Assembly: GCF_017315985.1 (NCBI RefSeq)
Contig: NZ_JAFLVR010000021.1
Coordinates: forward strand, 1 to 64,000
Origin: Candidatus Enterococcus murrayae
Lineage (GTDB): Bacteria > Bacillota > Bacilli > Lactobacillales > Enterococcaceae
Length of the DNA stretch: 64,000 bases
Direction: 5' to 3'
Part shown: one piece after another, positions 1-8,616 of the stretch
Layout: every line of letters starts with the position of its first letter
How positions within the stretch are numbered: the first letter of the stretch is position 1
Program-made: the position numbers and the translations under genes
The notes under the pieces: generated by a model
What the model was told of the DNA's origin: nothing
Databases searched by the model: none
What the model saw: the letters and a program-made list of their open reading frames with translations, nothing else

Positions 1-29
1 TCTTTTTTGCTCTTATTTTTTTAGATCAA

Positions 30-389
30 TCATTGATTTTTTTCCTTTTTTCCATGATGTCTTTTCTTTTTATGATACTCAGCCAACGCGTGATTAAAAT
101 TGGCGATTACCGCAGTAATGATTCCCACTCCGATTAAAACATAAACAATCGTAAACAGCTTTCCTAAAGCTGTATGCGGTGATAGATCGCCATAACCTAC
201 AGTTGCTAGCGTCATGACGGAAAAGTACAAGGCATCTAAATAGCTCATCCCTTCAATGTTATGATAGAAAATCGTTCCAATCATCAGGATAAACAAAACA
301 GCCAGCATAATCGCCTTTTGCTCCTCCTGACGAAACAGAATTTTTAAAATGTGCCATAAGCTTCTAAATAGTAATGCAAATGCAACCAT
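30..389 (-). CDS. Two-TM potassium channel
   Basis: A 119-residue membrane protein with a hydrophobic helix near residues 28-42, a pore loop carrying the K+ selectivity filter TVGYGD, and a second helix before a Lys/His-rich C-terminal tail. This is the minimal KcsA-type architecture, which works as a tetramer in the plasma membrane. No RCK or other ligand-binding domain follows the pore, so gating cannot be predicted. The ATG is preceded by a GAAGGGCGG ribosome site. It is the last gene at the window edge and no operon partner is visible. The family call is safe because of the filter; the physiological role is not shown. Confidence 0.9.
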   Translation of the reverse strand: MVAFALLFRSLWHILKILFRQEEQKAIMLAVLFILMIGTIFYHNIEGMSYLDALYFSVMTLATVGYGDLSPHTALGKLFTIVYVLIGVGIITAVIANFNHALAEYHKKKRHHGKKEKNQ

Positions 390-475
390 AGAGACCGCCC
401 TTCAAAATCTAGAATAAGCAAGTTCGTTTATACGCTTGTTGCTCTTATCCTTTATTTTACCAGATCGACCATAAA

Positions 476-517
476 AACGAAGAGGAGCAACGTTTTCCAT
501 TGCTCCCCTTCGTTTTA
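476..517. terminator. Bidirectional hairpin terminator
   Basis: An inverted repeat pairs AACGAAG-GGAGCAA with TTGCTCC-CTTCGTT across a short loop, with one mismatch, and has A/T tracts on both sides. It lies in the 304-base gap between the channel gene and the next minus-strand gene and would end the transcript of the latter. Nothing else is recognisable in this gap. Confidence 0.6.
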
Positions 518-693
518 TTTATGATTGTTCATATTCCTTTGTTTGCTTTGCTGACTTTTTACCATTTGAAGCAAATATAGTTAATTAGGTGAAATGTCCA
601 TTTTGAAATGATCAGACAACCAGCCATAAGCTCCATTGGTGAATTGATCTATTTCTTTTATTCTTGATTAGGAAGACAATCGGATTTAGTCAT

Positions 694-1365
694 TTAATAT
701 TCATGTTGCTTCCGCTCTTTAATTTTCCCATCCTTCAATTCTATAGAGAATATTTTATTGGAATCGCTCCACGTATAGTATTCATAAGTGTGATCGTTAT
801 TTTTTTGCACCATTTCTGACGTTGGATATCCTAATTTTTCAATGAGAGCAGCTTTTTCATATGCTTCTCCGACCGCTATTTGATTGAAATGATCTAAAAA
901 ATCAGAGAGATTTTTTTTATCCTTAATAAAGACATCCAACATCGTTGAAATTACTTTTCCATCTCTAAAAGTGATCAGCACCGAAGTAAAGGGGTCTTTC
1001 CAAGGAAAATTATTCCAGGCATACGTCACTGCCTTTTCACCTGATTGATAATCCTCCATTTTTGAATTCGGTTTTCCAAGCATTTTTTCAATTTCGGCTT
1101 TCTTTGTTCCGCCTTTACCGTTCTCATCTTCTCCCACATCAATTTTTTCGATGATTTGTCTCAATTCCTTTAAGCTGTCAACCTTTGTATTGACTCTTTC
1201 TTCATCTGAAGAAAGTGCTTTAGTGCTTGTCGTTGTGGGTGGTTCTTCTACAGGGTCGTGCTTTTGAACGTTTAGATAGCCGTATAGCACTGCAGCAAAA
1301 CATACAAGGATTACCCCTGTAACTATCAACAGATTGTTCACCAATTTCACGTTTTTCTTCCGCAT
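694..1365 (-). CDS. Membrane-anchored DUF3862-like protein
   Basis: A 223-residue protein with a basic N-terminus, one transmembrane segment at about residues 10-30, a Thr/Ser-rich linker, and two related extracytoplasmic modules (about 70-140 and 150-223). Each module has the pattern of a short helix, a phrase like 'LGKPN' or 'LGYPTSE', and beta strands ending in 'DGK'. That is reminiscent of the SmpA/BLIP-like fold of DUF3862 lipoproteins. There is no lipobox cysteine, so it is probably a signal-anchor protein. The start has an AGGAGG site. Function unknown; it stands alone between unrelated genes. Confidence 0.55.
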   Translation of the reverse strand: MRKKNVKLVNNLLIVTGVILVCFAAVLYGYLNVQKHDPVEEPPTTTSTKALSSDEERVNTKVDSLKELRQIIEKIDVGEDENGKGGTKKAEIEKMLGKPNSKMEDYQSGEKAVTYAWNNFPWKDPFTSVLITFRDGKVISTMLDVFIKDKKNLSDFLDHFNQIAVGEAYEKAALIEKLGYPTSEMVQKNNDHTYEYYTWSDSNKIFSIELKDGKIKERKQHEY

Positions 1366-1656
1366 TTTGGCCTCCTAGATTTTTTTAAATGATAGTTTCC
1401 TCAAAATTCCTTAAAAAAAGTCTTTTATTGCTTATCAAGAGGAAATACTTTCCAATTCTACTATTTTTACGAAAAATTTCTCTTTCAAGTAATTATTCTA
1501 ACATAAAAATAACTTTAAAAATGATAACTTTTTCTAAAATACAAAGTACATTGTATACAAATAGTTGGTTCTGCTTTTAAAAAAAATGGACGAGTACTTT
1601 TACTTCTACTTTATTTTTTTCCTTGTTAAAATGAGTAACTAAAGGAAGTGTTCAAC

Positions 1657-2007
1657 ATGTTGCAACTAAAAAGAGCCTATCTGCCTGCCAGTGATTCTGA
1701 TGGTTACCGAGTATTGATAGATCGATTGTGGCCTCGTGGAAAGTCTAAAGAAACCGAGAAAATTGATTTATGGATAAAGGAAGTCGCTCCGAGTCCAGAG
1801 CTGCGTAAATGGTTTGGTCATGAGGTCGAAAAGTATCCAGCTTTTGAAGCAAAATATCGCGAAGAACTCCAATCGGGCGAGCAACATGAAGCGCTAGAAA
1901 AATTGGCAACAATAGTTCAAACCCATGATGTCGTAACAATCGTTTATGGCGCCAAAGATGAACAGCATAACAACGCGCAAGTACTATATGACCTCTTAAA
2001 CGAGTAA
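1657..2007 (+). CDS. DUF488 family protein (YeaO-like)
   Basis: A 116-residue cytoplasmic protein with the DUF488 signature: 'YRVLIDRLWPRGKSKE' near the N-terminus, then 'WIKEVAPSPELRKWFGH' and a C-terminal 'VTIVYGAKDEQHNNA'. The family is widespread in bacteria and no enzymatic activity is firmly established. The ATG at 1657 is chosen over an in-frame GTG nine bases upstream because the AAAGGAAG ribosome site is correctly spaced only for the ATG. It is monocistronic and followed at once by a strong terminator. Confidence 0.85.
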   Translation: MLQLKRAYLPASDSDGYRVLIDRLWPRGKSKETEKIDLWIKEVAPSPELRKWFGHEVEKYPAFEAKYREELQSGEQHEALEKLATIVQTHDVVTIVYGAKDEQHNNAQVLYDLLNE

Positions 2008-2008
2008 A

Positions 2009-2051
2009 AGCACCAAAACCGACGCTACCGCGTTGGTTTTGGTGCTTTGCT
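2009..2051. terminator. Bidirectional terminator between convergent genes
   Basis: A 14-bp perfect stem AAAGCACCAAAACC / GGTTTTGGTGCTTT flanks a GC-rich loop, between the convergent DUF488 and antiporter genes. It can serve both strands. Confidence 0.85.
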
Positions 2052-2062
2052 TTTGCAGCTGT

Positions 2063-3220
2063 TTAAGGATAGATTTTTTTCGTAAAGTACTTCAATAAGA
2101 ACGGCGAAGATAGCGTTGTAAACAGGATGACCAGAATAAACGCCGAATAGTATTCATTCGTCACTAGCTGTGCTTGAAAGCCCAGTTGAACAATAATCAG
2201 CGCCATTTCTCCGCGAGAGATCATCCCTGATCCTACCATCAGACTACTGTGGCTGCTAAACCCTGCGAGCTTGCTGCCAAAAAAGCCGCCGAATAATTTT
2301 GAAGCGATAGCAACGATTGTCAGTACAACAATCAACAGCAGCTGCTTTCCGATTCCGTTGAACGTTATTTCCAGTCCAATACTAACAAAGAACACAGGGA
2401 TAAAAACGGCATAGCCGATCGCCTCGACATTGTACTGCACTTCCTTAAAGACGTTGGTCTGTCCAATTGCGACACCAGTGAAAAAAGCGCCGATAACCGA
2501 ACTCAATCCAATAAAATCAGCCAAATAAGACATACTCAGACACAGAATCAACGAAACAATAATCACTGAAGATTCCGCCAGCAATTTATTGCTGAGTCTC
2601 ATTAAATACGGCGCACCCCAGCGAATCAAGAGGAAAATTGCAACAAAAAACAACACTTGCTCAATTAGCATGATCTCTAATGGATTACTATTTCCACTTT
2701 TCCCGCCTAAGAATGACATGCTCAGGCTAACAATCAGTACTACCAAAATATCATCGACAACGGAGGCCCCTAGAATGGTCGATCCTTCCTTGGTATTGAT
2801 CACATTCAGCTCCTTCAATACCTCAACGGAAATACTGACCGAGGTGGCTGCTAAGATCAATCCTAAGAAAAAGGACTCGTTCATCGCAATATGAAAAGCA
2901 TTCCCACTTACTGTTCCTAATACAACGGGAAATAAAATTCCTAAAACAGCCACGTACATCCCCGGCCGAAAATATTTTCGCAGCAATGAAAGATCACTCT
3001 CAATTCCAGCTAAAAACATCAATAAAATCACACCTATTTCAGAAAAGTCCTCAACTAAAATATCTGGATGAACAATCCTTAGCCCAGCGTTTCCTAATAA
3101 AATCCCGACAAGTAATTGTCCAATCACTGCAGGGACACCGAAGCGGCGTGAAAAATGACTAGCGATCGTCGTACTGACTAAAATCAGACATAAAACACCA
3201 ATAAACTCCACGTTCCTCAT
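2063..3220 (-). CDS. napA: CPA2 Na+/H+ antiporter (NapA/KefB type)
   Basis: A 385-residue polytopic protein (about 12 helices) that begins directly with the membrane domain and has no C-terminal TrkA-N domain, as in Enterococcus hirae NapA. Visible family features are 'VIGQLLVGILLGNAGL' in an early helix, 'SVVDDILVVLIV' carrying the paired acidic residues of the ion-binding helix, and 'GMISRGEMALII' in a late helix. It probably exchanges Na+ for H+ at the plasma membrane. The listed ATG abuts an AAAGG ribosome site with no spacer. An in-frame GTG at 3211 is better spaced and may be the real start. It is monocistronic. Confidence 0.8.
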   Translation of the reverse strand: MRNVEFIGVLCLILVSTTIASHFSRRFGVPAVIGQLLVGILLGNAGLRIVHPDILVEDFSEIGVILLMFLAGIESDLSLLRKYFRPGMYVAVLGILFPVVLGTVSGNAFHIAMNESFFLGLILAATSVSISVEVLKELNVINTKEGSTILGASVVDDILVVLIVSLSMSFLGGKSGNSNPLEIMLIEQVLFFVAIFLLIRWGAPYLMRLSNKLLAESSVIIVSLILCLSMSYLADFIGLSSVIGAFFTGVAIGQTNVFKEVQYNVEAIGYAVFIPVFFVSIGLEITFNGIGKQLLLIVVLTIVAIASKLFGGFFGSKLAGFSSHSSLMVGSGMISRGEMALIIVQLGFQAQLVTNEYYSAFILVILFTTLSSPFLLKYFTKKIYP

Positions 3221-3383
3221 CCTTTCGTATTGCTGTCACTAACTTTGTTCCCTAGCTCTAAGAACAAAAATTAGCCGATCCTTTTTAGGATAACGAAAAA
3301 AGACTAGAATGAAAAACGATAAGACTGCACAGCAGCTCTTTCTCATTTTTGGGGTTTATTCAGTAATTAACAAGTGTTGAATG

Positions 3384-3427
3384 CAAAAGTAGAGACTATT
3401 CAATACAGCAAACAGTCTCTACTTTTG
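3384..3427 (-). terminator. Terminator of the CoA-ligase transcription unit
   Basis: Inverted repeat AAAAGTAGAGACT / AGTCTCTACTTTT with a 15-base loop, just beyond the last gene of the sulfonate-type cluster. The minus-strand transcript ends in a T run. Confidence 0.75.
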
Positions 3428-3444
3428 ATTTATTTGTTGAAGGT

Positions 3445-4380
3445 TTATCCTTTCAAAGCCAGATTATCTACTTTAGGCTCTAGCGATTGCAGCCTTCCGT
3501 TTGTCTGAGAATTTGTTTTCTCCATGAAGGTGACTATTTTTCCTAGTGTGGGACAAACGGTCACTCCTGCATCTTCCAACGCTGCTACTTTTGATTTTAC
3601 CGTGCCCATATTCCCACTGACAATTGCACCAGCGTGCCCCATCTTTTTATTTTCTGGTGCGTACATTCCTGCAATATAGGCGCAAATAGGCTTTTTAATA
3701 TTCAGCTCCTTAATCTTAGCAGCAGCCAGCTCCTCACTCGTACCGCCGATCTCTCCAATAAGAACGATGGCATCTGTTTCCTCATCCTCTGCAAACATTT
3801 CTAATACATCTGCATGATTCATCCCGACAACAGAATCGCCGCCGATTCCTACGCAAGTGGATAAGCCATATCCCTTAAAGGTCAGATTTGAAGCTGTCTC
3901 ATGCGTCAAGGTACCGCTTCTGGAAATAATCCCGATATGGCCCTTCCCATAAATATCCGCGGGCATGATTCCTAATTTTGACTTGTCGGGAGCAATCACA
4001 CCTATTGTGTTTGGTCCAATGACTTTAGCTCCTGTTTTCTTAGCCTCCTGAAGAATCGCGAGCGTATCCATCACCGGAACAAATTCAGTGATCACGACTA
4101 ATAATTCAATCCCAGCCTGCAACGCCTGCACAGCAGAATCCTTTACGAATCGCGGCGGTACCAGCAACATCGCAGCACGAATCTGCGGAAACTCTTCCCG
4201 TGCTTCTGCCACTGTCTCAAATACTGGGATTCCTTCGACTGCTTCCCCGCCTTTGCCAGGTGCAACACCTGCACGCAGCTTTGCCCCAGATTCCAATGTT
4301 CGCTTCGCGTGGATTCGTCCTTGCTTGCCAGTGATTCCGATTATTAAAAGCTCTGTCTCTTGATCGATCAAAATACTCAT
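3445..4380 (-). CDS. ADP-forming acyl-CoA ligase, alpha subunit (SucD-like)
   Basis: A 311-residue homologue of the succinyl-CoA synthetase alpha subunit. It has an N-terminal CoA-binding Rossmann domain ('IIGITGKQGR', residues 12-21) and a C-terminal ligase domain with the phosphohistidine motif 'GHAGAI', His249. Together with the adjacent beta subunit it should convert acyl-CoA + ADP + Pi to free acid + CoA + ATP, or run in reverse. No other TCA-cycle gene is nearby and the pair follows a CoA-acylating aldehyde dehydrogenase. A role in an alternative acyl-CoA pathway is therefore more likely than succinate metabolism. The proposed substrate is 3-sulfopropionyl-CoA (or sulfoacetyl-CoA in the competing model); this is inference. 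One base separates it from the beta-subunit gene. Confidence 0.85.
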   Translation of the reverse strand: MSILIDQETELLIIGITGKQGRIHAKRTLESGAKLRAGVAPGKGGEAVEGIPVFETVAEAREEFPQIRAAMLLVPPRFVKDSAVQALQAGIELLVVITEFVPVMDTLAILQEAKKTGAKVIGPNTIGVIAPDKSKLGIMPADIYGKGHIGIISRSGTLTHETASNLTFKGYGLSTCVGIGGDSVVGMNHADVLEMFAEDEETDAIVLIGEIGGTSEELAAAKIKELNIKKPICAYIAGMYAPENKKMGHAGAIVSGNMGTVKSKVAALEDAGVTVCPTLGKIVTFMEKTNSQTNGRLQSLEPKVDNLALKG

Positions 4381-4381
4381 A

Positions 4382-5515
4382 TTATTGTGCCCCCTTTAAC
4401 GCCAACAAGGTCTGTACGGCTTCATCAGTCGTTCCATATTTTGTTTGAGGGAAACCAAGCTTTTCGTAAATGCTCCACCCCTGTTCTTGATTGAATCCGC
4501 GGCTCTTCACCACAACCGTCTTATTTATTCCCAACTCCTTATACGCGCGTTCGATTCCTTCTGCCATATCAGCACAATTGTTGATTCCGCCAAATATGTT
4601 CACCAAGATATAATCGGTTTTTTCATTTTGCAGTAAAATGCGCATCGCTTGATAAGTCTTTTCAGCCGTCACACCGCCGCCCAGATCAAGGAAGTTGTTC
4701 ACCCTGCCGCCATAGTAGAAAATAGTGTCCATCGTGGCCATGCCGATACCCGCTCCACCAGCCATCGTTCCTATAGTTCCTTCTGAGTCTACCTCTACAT
4801 AGGTCAGATCGTGCTTCTCTGCTTCTATTTCCTGAGGGGATTTTTCCTGCGCCGTCCGAGGCAAGAGCGTATAGTCGCCTTGTCGGTAAAGCGCGTTATC
4901 ATCAATGACCAGTTTCGCATCAATCGCCATTAGGGTATCATCTTTTAATAATGCTAAGGGATTGATCTCGATCGTTGTTGCATCTAGCGCGAAGCAGGCC
5001 TTGACCAGCTTCCCGGCAATATCTGCCACTTGGTTCACTCTCTTTTCGGATAAATCAAAAACAGAAACAGCTTTTTTGAATGCCTCTTCATTGAATCCGT
5101 TCGTACAATCAAAGCGCAGCAGCTTTTCTGGCGAAGTCTCCGCCAGCTCTTCAATATCCATTCCTCCAAAAGGGGTAAAAAGCATGATCATCGCACGGTT
5201 TTTAACATCTAATGTCATTCCCAGATAATACTCTTCTTCGATAGGCAAAAATCCACAGGCGATTACGCCCTCCATCACTTGATCATTGATGGTTATCTTT
5301 TCAATGGTTTTCTTTGCCTCAAGCAATTCTTGCTTCGTTTTGACCACTTTTACAGCACCGGCTTTTCCACGCTTACCAGCTAGGATTTGCCCCTTTAGTA
5401 CACATGGATAAGGAACCTCTGCTGGAATTTCATCATCCATCAATAAGATACTGTCATTGATCGGTATTCCAAATCGTTCTAATTGTGCTTTTCCCTCAAT
5501 CTCTAAATAATCCAT
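4382..5515 (-). CDS. ADP-forming acyl-CoA ligase, beta subunit (SucC-like)
   Basis: A 377-residue SucC homologue with an N-terminal ATP-grasp domain, whose 'VLKGQILAGKRGKAGAVK' nucleotide-binding segment lies at about residues 39-56. The C-terminal domain has 'GGAGIGMATMDTI', 'NFLDLGGGVT' and 'LVNIFGGINNC'. These are the family blocks that grip phosphate and the partner phosphohistidine loop. It forms a heterodimer or heterotetramer with the downstream alpha subunit. Members of this two-subunit family have been recruited as sulfonate-CoA ligases in anaerobes, to my recollection. The AAAGGAAAATCTG ribosome site supports the start. It is co-transcribed with the aldehyde dehydrogenase 59 bases upstream, across a hairpin. 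Confidence 0.85.
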   Translation of the reverse strand: MDYLEIEGKAQLERFGIPINDSILLMDDEIPAEVPYPCVLKGQILAGKRGKAGAVKVVKTKQELLEAKKTIEKITINDQVMEGVIACGFLPIEEEYYLGMTLDVKNRAMIMLFTPFGGMDIEELAETSPEKLLRFDCTNGFNEEAFKKAVSVFDLSEKRVNQVADIAGKLVKACFALDATTIEINPLALLKDDTLMAIDAKLVIDDNALYRQGDYTLLPRTAQEKSPQEIEAEKHDLTYVEVDSEGTIGTMAGGAGIGMATMDTIFYYGGRVNNFLDLGGGVTAEKTYQAMRILLQNEKTDYILVNIFGGINNCADMAEGIERAYKELGINKTVVVKSRGFNQEQGWSIYEKLGFPQTKYGTTDEAVQTLLALKGAQ

Positions 5516-5538
5516 CAGATTTTCCTTTCTCCGCTTGC

Positions 5539-5562
5539 CAGTATTTCAGGTTTGAAATACTG
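5539..5562 (-). other. Intercistronic hairpin between aldehyde dehydrogenase and ligase genes
   Basis: Perfect 10-bp stem CAGTATTTCA / TGAAATACTG with a 4-base loop. On the coding (minus) strand it is not followed by a U tract, so it is not a normal terminator there. It may mark an RNA-processing or stabilising site. Read on the plus strand it does have a T tract. Confidence 0.45.
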
Positions 5563-5574
5563 AGGTTTTATTTT

Positions 5575-6942
5575 TTACTCCCAAGCCATTTCTGGATCAG
5601 GAAGATAAGATTCTTCATACGGGTAGCCAACTCGGGTTATATTCATGAAGTGCTTATGGCTCAAATTTCCGCTGAAGCTATTATTTCCCCACGAGCCGCA
5701 ACCGAGTGTAGTTGTGGCAACAAAACCATTTGTTGGCGAACCGCCACCAGTTGTTCCTGCTGGCTGGTTGACAATCACACGTGAGACGGCGCACTGAATC
5801 GCCGCATATTCTACATGCTCTGGTGTGTTCGAATGAACCGCAATGCTATGTCCTTTTCCTTCATAATCTAGATTTTCCACCATCATCGCGACGCCATCTT
5901 CAAAGTCCTTGTATGGATACAAGGTCAATACAGGGCACAGCTTTTCACGACATAAGACATCCGTGCTTCCAATTCCGTCAGCTTTTACAACAATGGCTTT
6001 TGTATCTGCTGGAACCTCCAGACCGATGATTTTTCCCGCCTGCTCCGCATCCAAGCCGACGATCTCGCGATTCATTGGGCCACCGTTTGGAAAGACTCCT
6101 GCTCTTACTTTTTCAACCTGCTCTGGCGACTCCACATAATAGCCGCCGTGTTTTTTGATTTTCTCAACAAAATTGGCAAACTTCTCTTCTGGCACAAAGG
6201 CCGTCTGCTCGCCAAGACAGATCAAGCCATTGTCAAAGCTTCGACCAATTAAAATTTTTTCTGCTGCTTCAGACAGATCAACGTCCCGATCAACGATACA
6301 TTGGACGTTCCCTTGGCCGACACCAAGCGACGGTTTGCCACTGGAATAAGCCGCCTTGACCATTCCCGGTCCGCCAGTAGCTACTACCACATCTGCCAAA
6401 CTCATCAGCTCACTGCTGTCCTCGATCGAAACCTCTTCCAGCCCTAAAACCAGATCCTCAGGAAAACCAAACGTTGCTAGTTCAGCACGAAACATCTCAA
6501 CCAGCAGCTTGGTACATTCAACAGCTCGAGGGTGCGGAGCGAAAATAACAGAGTTGCGGGTTTTTAAGGCAAATGCCGCATTACACATTGGCGTTACAAC
6601 TGGATTTGTTGAAGGTATGATACAAGCCACTGCACCCAAAGGCTTGGCTACCTCGAGCATTTTGCGGTCTTCTAATCGATTGATTACGCCTACCGTCTTC
6701 TCATTTTTGATACTTTGCCAAATCAAGGACGATTTCATTCGACATTTGGTGATTTTGTCCTGCCTGCTGCCCATGCGTGTTTCTTCTGCGGCCATTACAC
6801 CTAATGTTTCCGCATTGTCATAAACCACTTTACATATCGCTCGAGCAGCTTCATCTGCTTGTTCTTGCGTGACAAAAGCAAATTGCTCTTGCGCTGCCTT
6901 TGAACGCTCAACTAATTCTTTTACTGTGATTGATTCACTCAT
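5575..6942 (-). CDS. CoA-acylating aldehyde dehydrogenase
   Basis: A 455-residue enzyme of the EutE/PduP/AdhE-N-terminal type, which oxidises an aldehyde with NAD+ and CoA to an acyl-CoA, or the reverse. The catalytic cysteine is Cys242 in 'SFDNGLICLGEQ'. The NAD-binding region includes 'VVVATGGPGMVKAAYSSGKP' and 'GVGQGN', and the C-terminal block 'TLGCGSWGNNS' is typical. There is no N-terminal encapsulation peptide and no microcompartment shell gene nearby, so it should act free in the cytosol. It sits between an anion transporter and the ADP-forming ligase. Aldehyde to acyl-CoA to acid with ATP is therefore the natural direction. Substrate proposed by context: 3-sulfopropionaldehyde. The ribosome site is GAAAGGGAG. 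Confidence 0.88.
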   Translation of the reverse strand: MSESITVKELVERSKAAQEQFAFVTQEQADEAARAICKVVYDNAETLGVMAAEETRMGSRQDKITKCRMKSSLIWQSIKNEKTVGVINRLEDRKMLEVAKPLGAVACIIPSTNPVVTPMCNAAFALKTRNSVIFAPHPRAVECTKLLVEMFRAELATFGFPEDLVLGLEEVSIEDSSELMSLADVVVATGGPGMVKAAYSSGKPSLGVGQGNVQCIVDRDVDLSEAAEKILIGRSFDNGLICLGEQTAFVPEEKFANFVEKIKKHGGYYVESPEQVEKVRAGVFPNGGPMNREIVGLDAEQAGKIIGLEVPADTKAIVVKADGIGSTDVLCREKLCPVLTLYPYKDFEDGVAMMVENLDYEGKGHSIAVHSNTPEHVEYAAIQCAVSRVIVNQPAGTTGGGSPTNGFVATTTLGCGSWGNNSFSGNLSHKHFMNITRVGYPYEESYLPDPEMAWE

Positions 6943-6961
6943 TTTTTTCGCTCCCTTTCAC

Positions 6962-8392
6962 TTAATTCGTTAAGTAAGACAACTCTCCAAAGCCAGGCCA
7001 GATCTGCAGCACTACATAGCCGAAAATAATGACCAAGATAGTACTTGCGATCGTCATTGGAACCCCGCCTTTTAACATCTTATTGGCATCCAAGCCATAG
7101 GCTACCGGAATCGCACGTACACTGATAGGCAGCAAATATTCAGAATTGTATGCCATGACAGTGATAAACCAATACGGGATCGGATTTAGCCCCATCTTCA
7201 CAGCGAAACCAAGAACGATCGGGATACTTACGGCCGAAGCAACCGTAGAATTCGTCAGCTCCGAGATGACACGAGCAAAGATCGTGAAGACAATGATTGT
7301 CATAAGTCCGCCGTCTAAGGACATATCTGCAACGATATCAGCGATCGCTGCGCCTGCGCCTGAATCATTGACTAAACGCCCAAGTGCTAATCCTCCACCG
7401 AACAAAAGCATCATGCCCCACATAACACCCTCTTGAGCTGTTTCCCAAACCAGCATAGGCTTCTTGTTGGCTGCACTGATGACAAAGGATAGACTTCCAA
7501 ACAACAAGAAAATGTAGGCTGGTGCTAGCCCCGGCAGCAGATCTGCATATAAAGGACGTGTGAACGCGCCCGCTAAAGCAACCAAGAACAACGCTGCACA
7601 GATTTTTTCATCACGCTTCATTGGCCCCAGCTCACTGTAGCTGTTTACAAAATATTCCTTTGTGCCCTTTAATGGACTTGATTTTCCATAAAGCAGCAGC
7701 ATACCGATCAGACTTAAAATGGCTAATAAAATGAAGTATGGGGCGATTCGAACAATCCAGTCCACATACATAAACTCATGTCCTGTATATTCCTCTAAAA
7801 ATGAAATTGCTGCGATGTTCATCGCTCCGCCTAATGGTGTGCCGACACCGCCTAATCCTACCCCCCAGCCGATTGCGAGCAGGATCGGAACTGCATGCTC
7901 ACTGCTTTCGATATCCTCAATCCCAGCAGCCGCCAGCATTGAGACAGCGATAGGCGTATAAAGTGCACATACCGCGACATTCGGCAAAATACTGGAGACC
8001 AGCATACTAGCAAGCAGCCAAACAGTGATTTGAGACCTCATAGAAGGGCCGATGATCGATAAAATTTTTAAGGCCACGCGCCGATCCAAACCAGTCGCTG
8101 CCCACGGCAAGGTCAACAGGCTGGAACCAAGGATCAAAATAATACTATCCGAGGCATACTGCGCCGTGAGAGAAGCCATGGGAACAATATTTAAAAGCGC
8201 ATTCACAAGTACGGGTACAAAAGCCGTGACCGTCATATGCACCGGTCTTGTCACCCACCAAAAAACCATCCAAAGCAAAACCCCTACCGCTTCTGCCCCT
8301 GGCCGGGTTAAAAAGCTGGATAGCGAAAGGATACTCGCCACCAAAATGGTCGGCCCTAACAGAATATAAATTAACCGTCGTGTCGTGTTCAT
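6962..8392 (-). CDS. DASS-family anion transporter 1
   Basis: A 476-residue polytopic protein of the divalent-anion:sodium symporter (SLC13) family, which carries dicarboxylates, sulfate and some organosulfonates. Family features include 'LTLPWAATGLDRRVALKIL', 'SILPNVAVCALYTPIA' and, near the C-terminus, 'ISELTNSTVASAVSIPIV', which matches the paired SNT-type anion/Na+ sites. The start at 8392 is chosen because AAGGAG lies 7 bases upstream; a longer frame to 8428 lacks a ribosome site. It heads the second transcription unit of the cluster (transporter, aldehyde dehydrogenase, ligase), behind a terminator and a possible IclR operator. Substrate probably an anionic C2-C3 compound. Confidence 0.82.
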   Translation of the reverse strand: MNTTRRLIYILLGPTILVASILSLSSFLTRPGAEAVGVLLWMVFWWVTRPVHMTVTAFVPVLVNALLNIVPMASLTAQYASDSIILILGSSLLTLPWAATGLDRRVALKILSIIGPSMRSQITVWLLASMLVSSILPNVAVCALYTPIAVSMLAAAGIEDIESSEHAVPILLAIGWGVGLGGVGTPLGGAMNIAAISFLEEYTGHEFMYVDWIVRIAPYFILLAILSLIGMLLLYGKSSPLKGTKEYFVNSYSELGPMKRDEKICAALFLVALAGAFTRPLYADLLPGLAPAYIFLLFGSLSFVISAANKKPMLVWETAQEGVMWGMMLLFGGGLALGRLVNDSGAGAAIADIVADMSLDGGLMTIIVFTIFARVISELTNSTVASAVSIPIVLGFAVKMGLNPIPYWFITVMAYNSEYLLPISVRAIPVAYGLDANKMLKGGVPMTIASTILVIIFGYVVLQIWPGFGELSYLTN

Positions 8393-8558
8393 AATAACTC
8401 CTTCCTGAATGCTTGATTCATTAAACAAATCAAAAATATTTTTGCTGTTTCCTTTATCTTAATGAAGTGCTGATGAATCACAATCCATTTTGCCACTTGT
8501 TTCGGTTGGTAAAATAAGCTTGCAGAGCCTGAAGTTCACTTGCGTGCTGCGAAAACCA

Positions 8559-8575
8559 GTTGCACAGGATGCAAC
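8559..8575. promoter_or_regulatory. Candidate IclR operator
   Basis: A palindrome with 6-bp arms GTTGCA / TGCAAC and a 5-bp centre lies between the IclR gene and transporter 1, upstream of the second transcription unit. Degenerate copies with TTGC...GAA spacing follow at about 8528-8556. Size and position suit an IclR-family dimer; the assignment is inference. Confidence 0.45.
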
Positions 8576-8607
8576 AAAAAGAGATGTCGAAAAGTTCAAC
8601 ATCTCAC
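8574..8607 (-). terminator. Terminator after the IclR gene
   Basis: On the minus strand GAGATGT and ACATCTC pair over an 11-base loop and are followed by five Ts. The hairpin starts 10 bases past the IclR stop codon. It splits the cluster into an upstream unit (activase to IclR) and a downstream unit (transporter 1 to ligase). Confidence 0.7.
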
Positions 8608-8616
8608 AATTGTTTA

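Noticed and set aside
1389-1580. 63-codon plus-strand reading frame
   Set aside because: No ribosome site, AT-driven composition (Phe/Ile/Leu/Ser/Lys) and no homology pattern; the 290-base gap shows only likely promoter DNA.
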